A program made the position numbers and the translations under genes. The notes beneath the pieces are model-generated. The model saw nothing but the letters and a program-made list of their open reading frames with translations. It was not told the DNA's origin and did no database searches. A stretch of 64,000 bases of DNA from an uncultured Clostridia bacterium (GTDB lineage: Bacteria > Bacillota > Clostridia > Saccharofermentanales > Saccharofermentanaceae), in the NCBI GenBank assembly GCA_937876985.1, contig CALEFT010000009.1:15697-79696 (forward strand), read 5' to 3'. Positions 16,837 through 26,413 of the stretch are shown one piece after another; position 1 is the stretch's first letter; every line of letters starts with the position of its first letter.

Positions 16837-19800
16837 ATGGGTAAAAGAGAAGACATTAAGAAGGTATTGATTATAGGTTCAGGTCCTATCATCATTGGTC
16901 AGGCTTGTGAGTTTGACTATTCTGGTACACAGGCATGTAAGGCACTTAAGCAGTTAGGCTATCAGATTGTACTTGTAAATTCCAACCCAGCTACAATCAT
17001 GACAGATCCAGAGACAGCAGATATTACATATATCGAGCCACTTAATGTATCAAGACTTGAGCAGATTATCGAGAAGGAACGTCCAGATGCAATTCTTCCA
17101 AACCTTGGTGGACAGTCTGGCCTTAACCTATGTTCAGAGCTTGCTGAGGCAGGTATCCTTGACAAGTATGGTGTTAAGGTAATCGGTGTTCAGATTGACG
17201 CAATCGAGCGTGGTGAGGACCGTATTGAATTTAAGAAGACAATGGACAAGCTCGGAATCGAGATGGCTCGTTCTGAGGTTGCATATTCTGTTGATGAGGC
17301 TCTTGCAATTGCTGATAAGCTTGGTTATCCAGTAGTTCTTCGTCCAGCATATACAATGGGCGGCGAAGGTGGTGGCCTTGTTTACAATGTAGAAGAGCTT
17401 AAGACTGTTTGTGCTAGAGGTCTTCAGGCATCCTTGGTAGGACAGGTTCTTGTAGAAGAATCTATTCTTGGATGGGAAGAGCTTGAGCTTGAGGTTGTTC
17501 GTGATAGCAAAGGAAACATGATTACAGTTTGCTTCATCGAGAACATTGACCCACTTGGCGTACATACAGGTGACTCATTCTGTTCTGCTCCAATGCTTAC
17601 AATTTCTGAGGATTGCCAGAAGAGACTTCAGGAGCAGGCTTATAAGATTGTTAACGAGGTACAGGTAATCGGTGGTACAAACGTACAGTTTGCTCATGAT
17701 CCAGTATCTGACAGAATTATCGTTATTGAGATTAACCCAAGAACATCTCGTTCTTCTGCGCTTGCTTCTAAGGCAACTGGTTTCCCAATTGCTCTTGTAT
17801 CAGCAATGCTTGCATCAGGACTTACTCTTGATGAGATTCCATGTGGAGTATTTGGTACACTTGATAAGTACAAGCCACACGGTGACTATATCGTAATTAA
17901 GTATGCTAGATGGGCATTTGAGAAGTTTAAGGATTCTAAGGATAAGCTCGGAACACAGATGCGTGCCGTTGGTGAGGTAATGAGCATCGGTAAGACATAT
18001 AAGGAAGCTTTCCAGAAGGCAATTCGTTCACTTGAGATTGGACGTTATGGCCTTGGTTTTGCTAAGAACTTCAACGAATTAAGCCTAGATGAGCTCCTTG
18101 AGTTACTTGCATATCCAACATCTGAGCGTCAGTTCATCATGTACGAGGCTCTTCGTAAGGGTGCAACAGTTGACCAGCTCCACCAGATGACAAAGATTAA
18201 GAAGTACTTTATCGAGCAGATGAAGGAAATTCTTGATGAGGAAGAAGAGCTTCTTAAGAATAAGGGTGCTGTTCCAGCTAAGGAAGCACTTGAATCTGCT
18301 AAGAAGAACGGCTTCTCTGATAAGTATCTTTCCAAGATTTTGGAAGTTTCTGAGGATGATATCCGTAACACAAGAGAGAGTTATGGAATCGTAGAAGGAT
18401 GGGAGCCAGTACAGGTTAGTGGTACAAAGGATAGTGCATATTACTATTCTACATACAACGCTAAGAATATCGCACCAGCTTCTGATAAGAAGAAGGTAAT
18501 GATTCTTGGCGGTGGTCCTAACAGAATCGGACAGGGTATCGAGTTTGACTACTGCTGCGTACACGCTGCATTTGCTCTTAAGGAGCTTGGCTTCGAGACA
18601 ATTATTGTAAACTGTAACCCAGAGACAGTTTCTACTGACTACGATACATCTGATAAGCTATACTTCGAGCCACTTACACTTGAGGATGTTCTTTCTATCT
18701 ATAAGAAGGAGAAGCCAGTAGGTGTAATTGCACAGTTCGGTGGTCAGACACCACTTAACCTAGCAGCAGACCTTAAGAAGAATGGTGTAAACATTCTCGG
18801 TACATCTCCTGAGATTATTGATATGGCAGAGGATCGTGACCTCTTCCGTGCAATGATGGAAAAACTTGAGATTCCAATGCCAGAAGCTGGTATGGCTGTA
18901 AATGTAGATGAGGCTCTCGAGATTGCAGAGAGAATTGGCTACCCAGTAATGGTAAGACCATCCTATGTACTTGGTGGTCGTGGAATGGAAGTAGTAAATG
19001 AGCCAGAGTCACTTAAGCACTATATGGCAGCTGCTGTTGGTGTAACACCAGATAGACCAATCCTTATCGATAGATTCTTGCGTCATGCAACAGAGTGTGA
19101 GGCAGATGCTATTGCAGACGGTAAGCATGCATATGTTCCAGCAGTAATGGAGCACATCGAGCTTGCAGGTGTTCACTCTGGTGACTCCGCTTGTATTCTC
19201 CCTTCTAAGAATATTCCGGCAGAGCAGGTTGCTCTAATCAAGGAGTACACAAGAAGAATTGCTGAGGAAATGGGCGTATGTGGTCTAATGAACATGCAGT
19301 ACGCTATCGAGAATGACAAGATTTATGTTCTTGAAGCAAACCCACGTGCATCTCGTACAGTACCACTCGTTTCTAAGGTATGTAACGTAAAGATGGTTAA
19401 GCTAGCTACACAGATTATGACGAAGGAACTTACTGGAATGGAGTCTCCAATCGTTGGAATGAAGGAAGTAAAGCCAACATACTATGGTGTTAAGGAAGCT
19501 GTATTCCCATTCAATATGTTCCAGGAGGTTGACCCAGTTCTCGGACCAGAGATGCGTTCAACTGGTGAGGTTCTTGGTCTATCTACAAATGTTGGTGAGG
19601 CATTCTTCAAGGCACAGGAAGCTACACAAAGTAAGCTCCCAACATCTGGTACAGTACTCTTCACAGTATCCAACAAGGATAAGTCAGAGGTAGTAGAGGT
19701 AGCTAAGAAGTTCGAGGAGTGCGGATTTAACATTCTTGCAACAGGTGGCACATACAACCTTCTCATTGAGAACAATGTAAAGGCAGAGCGTATAAATAAG

Positions 19801-20055
19801 ATGCAGGAAGGCCATCCAAACATTGTAGACGCAGTAAATAACGGTAAGATTCAGCTCATCATCAACACTCCAGCGACTGGAAGCGAGAAAGTATTCGATG
19901 ATTCTTATGTTCGTAAGACTGCTATCAAGGCGAAGGTTCCATACATGACTACAATGGCAGCATGTAAGGCAACAGCTGATGGTATCTATCAGGTAATCAA
20001 GAACGGTGAGATTGGCGTAATGAGTCTTCAGGAGATTCACAAGGCAATCAAGTAA
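16837..20055 (+). CDS. carB: Carbamoyl-phosphate synthase large subunit
   Basis: 1072 residues, the normal length. Two homologous ATP-grasp halves are present: the first begins IGSGPIIIGQACEFDYSG (about residue 12), the second begins LGGGPNRIGQGIEFDYC (about residue 554). Signatures NPRTSRSSALASKATG and NPRASRTVPLVSKV lie at the ATP sites. The C-terminal MGS-like allosteric domain (about 935-1072, LFTVSNKDKSEVVEVAKKF, GGTYNLL) binds nucleotides. It makes carbamoyl phosphate for pyrimidines and arginine using ammonia from CarA; no carA is adjacent. TTTGGAGGAAAGTAAAC precedes the ATG. A leader ORF and terminator upstream suggest attenuation control. Confidence 0.97.
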   Translation: MGKREDIKKVLIIGSGPIIIGQACEFDYSGTQACKALKQLGYQIVLVNSNPATIMTDPETADITYIEPLNVSRLEQIIEKERPDAILPNLGGQSGLNLCSELAEAGILDKYGVKVIGVQIDAIERGEDRIEFKKTMDKLGIEMARSEVAYSVDEALAIADKLGYPVVLRPAYTMGGEGGGLVYNVEELKTVCARGLQASLVGQVLVEESILGWEELELEVVRDSKGNMITVCFIENIDPLGVHTGDSFCSAPMLTISEDCQKRLQEQAYKIVNEVQVIGGTNVQFAHDPVSDRIIVIEINPRTSRSSALASKATGFPIALVSAMLASGLTLDEIPCGVFGTLDKYKPHGDYIVIKYARWAFEKFKDSKDKLGTQMRAVGEVMSIGKTYKEAFQKAIRSLEIGRYGLGFAKNFNELSLDELLELLAYPTSERQFIMYEALRKGATVDQLHQMTKIKKYFIEQMKEILDEEEELLKNKGAVPAKEALESAKKNGFSDKYLSKILEVSEDDIRNTRESYGIVEGWEPVQVSGTKDSAYYYSTYNAKNIAPASDKKKVMILGGGPNRIGQGIEFDYCCVHAAFALKELGFETIIVNCNPETVSTDYDTSDKLYFEPLTLEDVLSIYKKEKPVGVIAQFGGQTPLNLAADLKKNGVNILGTSPEIIDMAEDRDLFRAMMEKLEIPMPEAGMAVNVDEALEIAERIGYPVMVRPSYVLGGRGMEVVNEPESLKHYMAAAVGVTPDRPILIDRFLRHATECEADAIADGKHAYVPAVMEHIELAGVHSGDSACILPSKNIPAEQVALIKEYTRRIAEEMGVCGLMNMQYAIENDKIYVLEANPRASRTVPLVSKVCNVKMVKLATQIMTKELTGMESPIVGMKEVKPTYYGVKEAVFPFNMFQEVDPVLGPEMRSTGEVLGLSTNVGEAFFKAQEATQSKLPTSGTVLFTVSNKDKSEVVEVAKKFEECGFNILATGGTYNLLIENNVKAERINKMQEGHPNIVDAVNNGKIQLIINTPATGSEKVFDDSYVRKTAIKAKVPYMTTMAACKATADGIYQVIKNGEIGVMSLQEIHKAIK

Positions 20056-20075
20056 ATCTTAATTAATCAAATGTT

Positions 20076-20108
20076 AATCCCACTTCGTTTATCGGGGTGG
20101 GATTTTTA
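20076..20108 (+). terminator. Intrinsic terminator after carB
   Basis: AATCCCACTTCG, loop, CGGGGTGGGATT, then TTTT. Confidence 0.88.
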
Positions 20109-20181
20109 TTGCATTTTGTGTTAGAATTCTATTTATGTAATAAAATAGCATTTGCTATAAAAGCGCTTTCGAGGTGTGTAT

Positions 20182-21555
20182 ATGAATTATGATGTAATTA
20201 TTATCGGTGCTGGCCCTGGCGGAATATTCTCAGCATATGAATTAATGATGCGCAAGCCAGAACTTAAAGTTGCAGTATTTGAATCTGGACTCCCTCTCGA
20301 AAAGAGACGCTGTCCTATCGACGGTAAGAAAGTTAAGACATGTATCAATTGCAAATCTTGTGCAATAATGCGTGGTTTTGGTGGCGCTGGAGCCTTTTCG
20401 GATGGGAAGTATAATATTACAAATGATTTTGGTGGAACACTTCACGAGCGTATTGGTAAGGAGCATGCTCTCGAGTTGATGCGCTATGTAGACGAGATAA
20501 ATATTACTAATGGCGGTGAGGGAACTAAGCTGTACTCCACTACTGGTTCTAGATTTAAGAAGCTTTGTCTCGAGAATAAGCTTTTCTTGTTGGATGCGTC
20601 CGTTCGTCACTTGGGCACGGATAAGAATTATCTCGTACTCGGAAACTTATATAATAAGCTTAAGGACCATATAGATTTCTACTTTGAGACTCCTGTAGAG
20701 GAAATTATCGTGAATGCTGATGACTCGGAGTACACAATTGTTACTAAGGAGCAGAACTATACATGCTCGAAGTGCATCGTATCTGTAGGTCGTTCTGGTA
20801 GTAAGTGGATAGAGAAGGTATGTAAGGACTTAGAGATTGATACATACTCTAACAGAGTTGACATTGGTGTTCGCGTTGAGCTTCCAGCAGTAGTGTTCTC
20901 ACATCTTACAGAAGAATTATATGAGAGTAAGATTGTATACCGAACAGAGAAGTTCGAGGATAAGGTTAGAACATTCTGTATGAATCCATATGGATATGTA
21001 GTTAATGAGAACACAAACGGAATCGTTACTGTAAATGGACATAGCTTCGATTCTCCAGAACTTCAGTCACAGAATACTAACTTTGCGTTACTTGTCGCAA
21101 AGCATTTCTCAGATCCATTCAAGGATTCAAATGGATATGGAGAATCAATTGCGCGACTATCAAATATGCTTGGTGGTGGCGTAATTGTGCAGCGTTTGGG
21201 AGATTTGATGAGAGGACGCCGCTCGAATGCGTCTAGAATCGCTGAATCTACGGTAGTTCCAACTCTTAATGCTACTCCAGGTGATTTGTCTCTCGTGCTT
21301 CCGAAGAGAATTCTCGACGGAATTATCGAGATGATTTATGCGCTCGATAAGATTGCTCCAGGTACAGCTAACGATGACACTCTCCTTTATGGTGTAGAAG
21401 TAAAATTCTACAATATGGAAGTGGCAATTGATGCAAACCTAGAGACAAGACACAAAGGTTTGTTTATAATAGGCGATGGCTCAGGTGTAACACATTCACT
21501 TTCACATGCGTCTGCAAGTGGAGTGCATGTTGCTAGATATATTGCTGAAGGGTAA
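20182..21555 (+). CDS. FAD-dependent oxidoreductase (COG2509-like)
   Basis: 457 residues from the ATG at 20182, which follows GAGGTG; a GTG at 20176 is too close to that site. A dinucleotide-binding motif DVIIIGAGPGGIFSAYEL begins at residue 4. A Cys cluster (CPIDGKKVKTCINCKSCAIM, about 46-65) and GFGGAGAFSDGKYN follow, typical of the uncharacterised FAD-dependent dehydrogenases of Bacillota. The C-terminal FAD-binding segment is GLFIIGDGSGVTHSLSHA. The Cys cluster may bind a metal or be redox active, which is inference. Substrate unknown. It precedes two glycosyltransferase genes by 8 bases but is not obviously related to them. Confidence 0.82.
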   Translation: MNYDVIIIGAGPGGIFSAYELMMRKPELKVAVFESGLPLEKRRCPIDGKKVKTCINCKSCAIMRGFGGAGAFSDGKYNITNDFGGTLHERIGKEHALELMRYVDEINITNGGEGTKLYSTTGSRFKKLCLENKLFLLDASVRHLGTDKNYLVLGNLYNKLKDHIDFYFETPVEEIIVNADDSEYTIVTKEQNYTCSKCIVSVGRSGSKWIEKVCKDLEIDTYSNRVDIGVRVELPAVVFSHLTEELYESKIVYRTEKFEDKVRTFCMNPYGYVVNENTNGIVTVNGHSFDSPELQSQNTNFALLVAKHFSDPFKDSNGYGESIARLSNMLGGGVIVQRLGDLMRGRRSNASRIAESTVVPTLNATPGDLSLVLPKRILDGIIEMIYALDKIAPGTANDDTLLYGVEVKFYNMEVAIDANLETRHKGLFIIGDGSGVTHSLSHASASGVHVARYIAEG

Positions 21556-21563
21556 TTGATGAA

Positions 21564-22691
21564 ATGAAAAAGATTGTAATTGTCGGTCCAGTTTATCCAT
21601 ATAAGGGCGGTATTTCACATTATACTGGTCTTATGGCACGTAATCTTCGTAAAGAATATGAGGTTGAAATGATCTCATATAAAATGCAGTATCCAAAATT
21701 TATGTTTAAGAAGGAGCAGCGTGATTACGATAACGATACTTTCAAAGTAGAAGATACTAAATACTTAATCCATACAGCCAATCCATTCAATATTGCTTCT
21801 GTTTCAAAAAAGATTCGTAACATGAATCCAGATTTGGTGATTGTACAATGGTGGCATCCATATTTTGCTCCATGTTATACAATACTTCGTATGGGTCTTA
21901 AAAAGATTCCTGTGATTTATGTATGTCATAATGTTTTCCCTCATGAGAGGTTCCCGCTAGATCGTTTTCTAACGAAGCTTGTCCTTAAGAAGGGTAATGG
22001 TTTTATCCTTCATTCTAATAAAGAAGTCGAAGACCTTAAAACAATTATTGATAATCCTAAGCATATAGTTGCTAAACATCCTACATATAATGCCTTTAAG
22101 TTTAATAATTATACTAAGTCGGATGCAAAAAGTATTATTAATGAGTCGGAAGATAAGAAGATTCTTTTGTTCTTCGGCTTGGTTCGTGAGTATAAGGGGT
22201 TAAAGCATTTATTACGTGCTATGCCAGATATTATTCAATATGACTCAAATATTGTATTATATGTTGTTGGTGATTTTGGTTCAGATAAAGAAGATTACTT
22301 GTCTATAATTAAAGAGAATAAGATTGCTGACAATGTAAGAATTGTTGATGGTTATGTGCCAGATAAAGAAGTAGAAAAATATTTTGCTGCTTCTGATATT
22401 GTAGTATTACCATATGAATCAGCTACACAAAGTGGTGTAGTTCAAATTGCATACGGATTTGACAAACCATGTCTTGTAACTAAGGTTGGAGGACTTCCTG
22501 ATGTTGTTATTGATGGAAAAACAGGATATGTAGTTGAACCATTAAATCCTAGAGCCATCTCTAGTGCAGTAATTGATTTCTATAAGGATAATAAAGAGAC
22601 TGCGTTTATTTCTGGTGTCAAATCTGAAGCATATAAATATGATTGGGATAGGATGAATGAAGCTATATATACTTTATATAATAAATTATAA
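21564..22691 (+). CDS. Glycosyltransferase family 4
   Basis: 375 residues, GT-B fold. The N-terminal acceptor domain begins MKKIVIVGPVYPYKGGISHY. The donor-binding half has LLFFGLVREYKGLKHLLRA (about 207) and the YESATQSGVVQIAYGFDKP segment (about 288), with GGLPDVV and the Glu/Ser positions typical of GT4 enzymes. It probably transfers a sugar to a surface or secondary-metabolite glycan in the cytoplasm; sugar and acceptor are unknown. The gene is more AT-rich than carB. A truncated relative of its first 50 codons survives at 60487, which links this gene to the glycan cluster at 53110-60490. Confidence 0.88.
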   Translation: MKKIVIVGPVYPYKGGISHYTGLMARNLRKEYEVEMISYKMQYPKFMFKKEQRDYDNDTFKVEDTKYLIHTANPFNIASVSKKIRNMNPDLVIVQWWHPYFAPCYTILRMGLKKIPVIYVCHNVFPHERFPLDRFLTKLVLKKGNGFILHSNKEVEDLKTIIDNPKHIVAKHPTYNAFKFNNYTKSDAKSIINESEDKKILLFFGLVREYKGLKHLLRAMPDIIQYDSNIVLYVVGDFGSDKEDYLSIIKENKIADNVRIVDGYVPDKEVEKYFAASDIVVLPYESATQSGVVQIAYGFDKPCLVTKVGGLPDVVIDGKTGYVVEPLNPRAISSAVIDFYKDNKETAFISGVKSEAYKYDWDRMNEAIYTLYNKL

Positions 22692-22706
22692 GCAAAGGAC
22701 TTTAAA

Positions 22707-23678
22707 ATGGAAGATTTGATAAGTGTAATAATGCCAGTGTATAATGCTGAGAAATATCTTAAGGAAAGTATTGATTCTATATTGAATCAAACTTATTCAA
22801 ACATAGAATTACTAATAATTGATGACGGTTCTACTGATACTTCGGGGTCAATTTGTGATGAATTGTTAAGCAAAGATAATAGAGTTGTAGTTTATCATAT
22901 TGATAATGGTGGCCAAGGAAAAGCGCGTAATTATGGCGTAAATCAGTCGCATGGTAAATATATTGCGTATGTAGATAGTGACGATATTTTTGACGAGGAC
23001 TATATTGAAACGTTGTATGAAGGAATTTTAAGGACCAACAGTGATATCGCGTGTTGTTCATTTGTGAAGTTTACAGATACTATTCCTAAAATAAATATTG
23101 GTCAAGATGTTCAGTATATTACACTTTCTCCTAAGGCGGCAATAGAAAATCTTTGCTACCAAAGATTTATGAATAATTCTCCATGTTGTAAATTGTTGAA
23201 GCGAGATTTGGCACAGGATATTTCTTTCCCACTTAATAAAGGATACGAAGATTATGCCGTAGTATATAAGTGGTTAATTGCAGCTTCGAGTATTTGCTAT
23301 ATTGATAAACCTTTGTATTTTTATAGGCAAGTAAAAGGTGGAACGATGAGAAGTGCGTGGAACTCTAAAAAAATGGATAGAGTTTATATTTCTCAAGAAT
23401 TAAGTGATACAGTTTCTTCGTTGTATCCAGAACTAAAGGTTGCAGCGGATGTTAGGTTTTTTATGGGAAATATTCAAACGCTAATGTGGGTTCCGATTAG
23501 CAGAAAATATAATAACGAGTATAGGATAATTGGTGATAATATTAAACAAGTCCGTAGGTCAGTTTTGTGTAATAAAAAGGCAAAAAAAACCACAAGAATA
23601 ATGGCGTTATCATCATATTTAGGAATCTATATTTTGCGTTTGTTGGGTGGAATATATAGAAGACTTTTTGCTTCATAA
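22707..23678 (+). CDS. Glycosyltransferase family 2
   Basis: 323 residues, GT-A fold. ISVIMPVYNAEKYLKESID starts at residue 5, with LLIIDDGSTDTSGSICDEL and the DXD-type YVDSDDIFDEDY (about residue 90). The C-terminal half resembles capsule- and LPS-type GT2 enzymes (KGYEDYAVVYKWL, PLYFYRQVKGGTMRS). It follows the GT4 gene by 15 bases. Its codon use is AT-rich like the GT4 gene, unlike the flanking flavoprotein and ABC-F genes, so the pair may have been acquired together. Confidence 0.9.
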   Translation: MEDLISVIMPVYNAEKYLKESIDSILNQTYSNIELLIIDDGSTDTSGSICDELLSKDNRVVVYHIDNGGQGKARNYGVNQSHGKYIAYVDSDDIFDEDYIETLYEGILRTNSDIACCSFVKFTDTIPKINIGQDVQYITLSPKAAIENLCYQRFMNNSPCCKLLKRDLAQDISFPLNKGYEDYAVVYKWLIAASSICYIDKPLYFYRQVKGGTMRSAWNSKKMDRVYISQELSDTVSSLYPELKVAADVRFFMGNIQTLMWVPISRKYNNEYRIIGDNIKQVRRSVLCNKKAKKTTRIMALSSYLGIYILRLLGGIYRRLFAS

Positions 23679-23695
23679 AAAACGGAGAAAGATAA

Positions 23696-25720
23696 ATGGC
23701 ACTACTTAGTGTAGACGGAGTAAGCAAGGCTTTTGGAGAAAGAATCTTGCTGGATAATATAAATTTCAGAATCAATGAAGGAGATAAGATTGCCTTCATT
23801 GGCAATAATGGTGTTGGTAAATCGACTTTCTTCAAGATTATTCGTGGTGAGTACGAACCGGATTCTGGTAAGGTTATGACTCATGGCAGTATCGTTGGCT
23901 TTCTTTCGCAGAATATGGAGGAGCAGGACTTTAACGGTCATACTCTTATTCCTAGAAGAATTGTAGAGCTCGAGCACGAGATGAAGGATCTTGAGGCAAG
24001 AATTGCGATTAAGCAAAGCGAGATTCAGTTCGAAGCTTCTTCTGATAATATTCTTGAGGAGATGCCAAGCGATAATTCTCTTAGGATGCTTCTTGATGAG
24101 TATTCTAAGGTAGTTGCTAAGTTTGAAGCATCTGGTGGCTATGACTACGAATTCAGAATCAAGGAAGCGTTAGCTGGACTTGGCCTTAAGGGTATAGATC
24201 CTGATAGAGACTTATCAACTCTCTCCGGTGGCGAAAAGATGCGAGTATGCTTAGCACAGCTTATTGTTGAGCGTCCTGACATTCTCATGCTTGACGAGCC
24301 TACAAACCATCTCGATGTTGAAGCTGTTGAGTGGCTCGAAGGATTCTTGTCTTCGTATGGTGGAGCTGTGTTTGTAATCACTCATGACAGACATTTTATT
24401 GACCAGGTAGCAAACAAGGTAGTAGAGCTTAATAATGGTCAAATTAGAGAATATCGTGGAAACTATTCTGAATATGTGAGACAGAAAGAAGAATTCATGA
24501 AGTCTCAATTTGCTCTTGTAAAGAATCTAGAGGCGGAACTTGAACATCAACTAGATGTTAAGCAGACTATGCTTTCTCATAGAAATATTAGTGGATACCA
24601 TGAGCGTGAGAAGATGGTAGCGCGTGTTGAAGAAGTTCTTGAAAGAGAACGTGCTAAGCTTGGAACTAATCCACTACAAATGTCGTTTAAGCTTGTGCCA
24701 GAGATAAGAAGTGGTGCAGAAGATAAGATTCTCATGCAAGTAAACGATGTATCAAAGAGCTTTCCTTCCGATAGGCAAGGATGTGGAGAAGTATTCCTTT
24801 TCGAGAAGGTCTCATTCGACCTTAAGGCTGATGAGAAGATTTTCCTATGCGGACCAAACGGCTGTGGCAAGACAACTTTGCTCAATATGCTACTTGGACG
24901 AGAGAGTGGCTTTGACGGAACGATTATGATATCGTCTGCTGCGACCTGTGGATATATGGGTCAGTTTGTACCTTTTGATGATGAAGAGTCGACCTTGTAT
25001 GATGAGCTCATTAGTCGAAGTGATTTGACTATTACTGCGGCTAGGTCGCTTCTAGCGAGATTTGGCTTCCGCGGAGACGATGTCTTCAAGCAAATCAAGG
25101 TTCTTTCTGGTGGTGAGCGCTCTAGATTATATTTGTGCTGTTTGCTTCAGGAGAAGCCAGACATACTCTTCTTAGATGAGCCTACGAACCACTTGGATAT
25201 TGAGTCTAGAGAGGTGCTAGAGGATGCGCTTCGAGACTATAATGGTGCAATTGTTTGTGTAAGTCACGATAGATTTTTTGTCGATAAGTGTGCTACGAAG
25301 ATTATGGGTTTTGTTCCTGTTAAGAGAACGGCTGGCGGAACCTTTGATACTAGCAATTTGCTCGAATATCGTTCCTACAAGGAGTATAGAAGAAATCTAG
25401 CCAGCATAAGTGTAGGTGCGGGCTCCGAGGCGAGTGTTCAAGCAGAAGGTTATAAAGAGCCGGAAACTCAAAATAAGACTTCTAATAGAATGACAGAAGG
25501 TAAAATTGCATCTCAGAATAAGGCTCAAGAGCGAAAAGAGCAAGCAAAGAAAAGAGAAAGTATTCGCGAGTTAGAGAGGTTGATTGAGCAAACAGAGTTA
25601 AGACAAGAAGCACTTCAAGCTATGTTTGGACTTGATGCTGGACCAGCGGAGTACACAGAATATGCGGAAAATGATGAGAAATTGGCAGCATATTACGATG
25701 AATTAGATGGGCTTATATAA
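23696..25720 (+). CDS. ABC-F family ATPase (ribosome-associated)
   Basis: 674 residues, two ABC domains on one chain and no membrane segments. Walker A boxes are GNNGVGKST (about residue 36) and GPNGCGKTT (about residue 387). Signature motifs are LSGGEKMRVCLAQL and LSGGERSRLYLC, and Walker B boxes are LMLDEPTNHLD and LFLDEPTNHLD. A charged linker between the domains (about 255-325) is the P-site tRNA interaction motif region. The C-terminal tail (about 590-660) is rich in Glu, Lys and Arg, a predicted coiled coil. ABC-F proteins act on stalled or antibiotic-bound ribosomes. Subgroup closest to YdiF/YfmR by memory; no sign that it is a resistance gene. GGAGAAAGATAA precedes the ATG. Confidence 0.93.
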   Translation: MALLSVDGVSKAFGERILLDNINFRINEGDKIAFIGNNGVGKSTFFKIIRGEYEPDSGKVMTHGSIVGFLSQNMEEQDFNGHTLIPRRIVELEHEMKDLEARIAIKQSEIQFEASSDNILEEMPSDNSLRMLLDEYSKVVAKFEASGGYDYEFRIKEALAGLGLKGIDPDRDLSTLSGGEKMRVCLAQLIVERPDILMLDEPTNHLDVEAVEWLEGFLSSYGGAVFVITHDRHFIDQVANKVVELNNGQIREYRGNYSEYVRQKEEFMKSQFALVKNLEAELEHQLDVKQTMLSHRNISGYHEREKMVARVEEVLERERAKLGTNPLQMSFKLVPEIRSGAEDKILMQVNDVSKSFPSDRQGCGEVFLFEKVSFDLKADEKIFLCGPNGCGKTTLLNMLLGRESGFDGTIMISSAATCGYMGQFVPFDDEESTLYDELISRSDLTITAARSLLARFGFRGDDVFKQIKVLSGGERSRLYLCCLLQEKPDILFLDEPTNHLDIESREVLEDALRDYNGAIVCVSHDRFFVDKCATKIMGFVPVKRTAGGTFDTSNLLEYRSYKEYRRNLASISVGAGSEASVQAEGYKEPETQNKTSNRMTEGKIASQNKAQERKEQAKKRESIRELERLIEQTELRQEALQAMFGLDAGPAEYTEYAENDEKLAAYYDELDGLI

Positions 25721-25802
25721 AGGTGATTTTTGCTAGTTAACAAACCTCCAAAAGATATCGTCATAAAGCATTTAATTTTTGTGCGGATTTATGTAATAAG
25801 TG

Positions 25803-25833
25803 TTGATAAAACAGAGAAATTTTGCGGTATAAT
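25803..25833 (+). promoter_or_regulatory. Predicted promoter of the purine operon
   Basis: TATAAT at 25828-25833, with TTGATA at 25803-25808 (19-base spacer, longer than ideal). The 5' UTR would be about 20 bases with a GGAGGTG ribosome site, so there is no room for a purine riboswitch. Confidence 0.5.
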
Positions 25834-25862
25834 GTGAAAGTATTTAATGCGGAGGTGTTTTT

Positions 25863-26363
25863 ATGTCAAAGGTATTAGTTGTTATGGGTTCTGATTCAGA
25901 TTTTCCAGTTATGGAAGGCTGTTTCAAGATGTTGAATAAATTCGGAGTTGAGTTCGAAGCTAGAGTAGCTTCGGCACATAGAACACCAGATAAGGCCATT
26001 GCTTTAGCAAGAAATGCTAGAGAGAATGGTTTCTCAGTTGTAATCGCTGCTGCTGGTCTTGCTGCTCACCTTGGTGGTGTACTTGCGGCAAACACAAGTT
26101 TACCAGTTATCGGTGTACCATGTAAGGGCGGTGCTCTTAATGGTGTGGATGCACTTTATGCGACAGTACAGATGCCAACAGGTATTCCAGTTGCTACAGT
26201 AGCAATTGATGGTGGAGCTAATGCAGCTATCCTTGCTTGTCAGATGATTGCTATTTCAGATAGCGAGCTTGCTAAGAAACTTGACGATTACAAGGCTTCA
26301 CTTGCTGCTTCGGTTGATGAGCGTGATGCTAGATTGCAAGACAAAATTGCGCAGATGAATTAA
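25863..26363 (+). CDS. purE: N5-carboxyaminoimidazole ribonucleotide mutase
   Basis: 166 residues, class I PurE. The motif VVMGSDSDFPVMEGCF at residues 5-20 and the catalytic His in SAHRTPDKA (about residue 41) are present, with AAGLAAHLGGVLAANTSLPVIGVP. It rearranges N5-CAIR to CAIR in de novo purine synthesis, which normally needs PurK; no purK is nearby. It is the first gene of the purine operon. A terminator-like hairpin overlaps its stop codon, so expression of the next genes may be lower. Confidence 0.96.
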   Translation: MSKVLVVMGSDSDFPVMEGCFKMLNKFGVEFEARVASAHRTPDKAIALARNARENGFSVVIAAAGLAAHLGGVLAANTSLPVIGVPCKGGALNGVDALYATVQMPTGIPVATVAIDGGANAAILACQMIAISDSELAKKLDDYKASLAASVDERDARLQDKIAQMN

Positions 26364-26380
26364 TTTCATCTGCTATTTTT
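26350..26380 (+). terminator. Intergenic terminator/attenuator overlapping purE stop
   Basis: GCAGATGAA, loop TTAAT, TTCATCTGC, then TATTTTTA. The left arm and loop include the purE stop codon (26361-26363). A 9-bp perfect stem; the broken T-run suggests partial termination inside the operon. Confidence 0.7.
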
Positions 26381-26413
26381 ATAGATAATTCTATTAGAGG
26401 CGAGGTTAAATCA

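Noticed and set aside
20287..20300. Partial matches to the 16-mer inside coding genes (CCCTCTCGAAAAG at 20290, CCCTCTCGAAAA at 32364)
   Set aside because: They encode Pro-Leu-Glu-Lys in real proteins with preferred codons, are shorter than 16 bases and lack flanking stems.
25721..25862. Purine riboswitch or PurR box before purE
   Set aside because: The predicted leader is about 20 bases and no conserved aptamer or PurR-box pair is visible.
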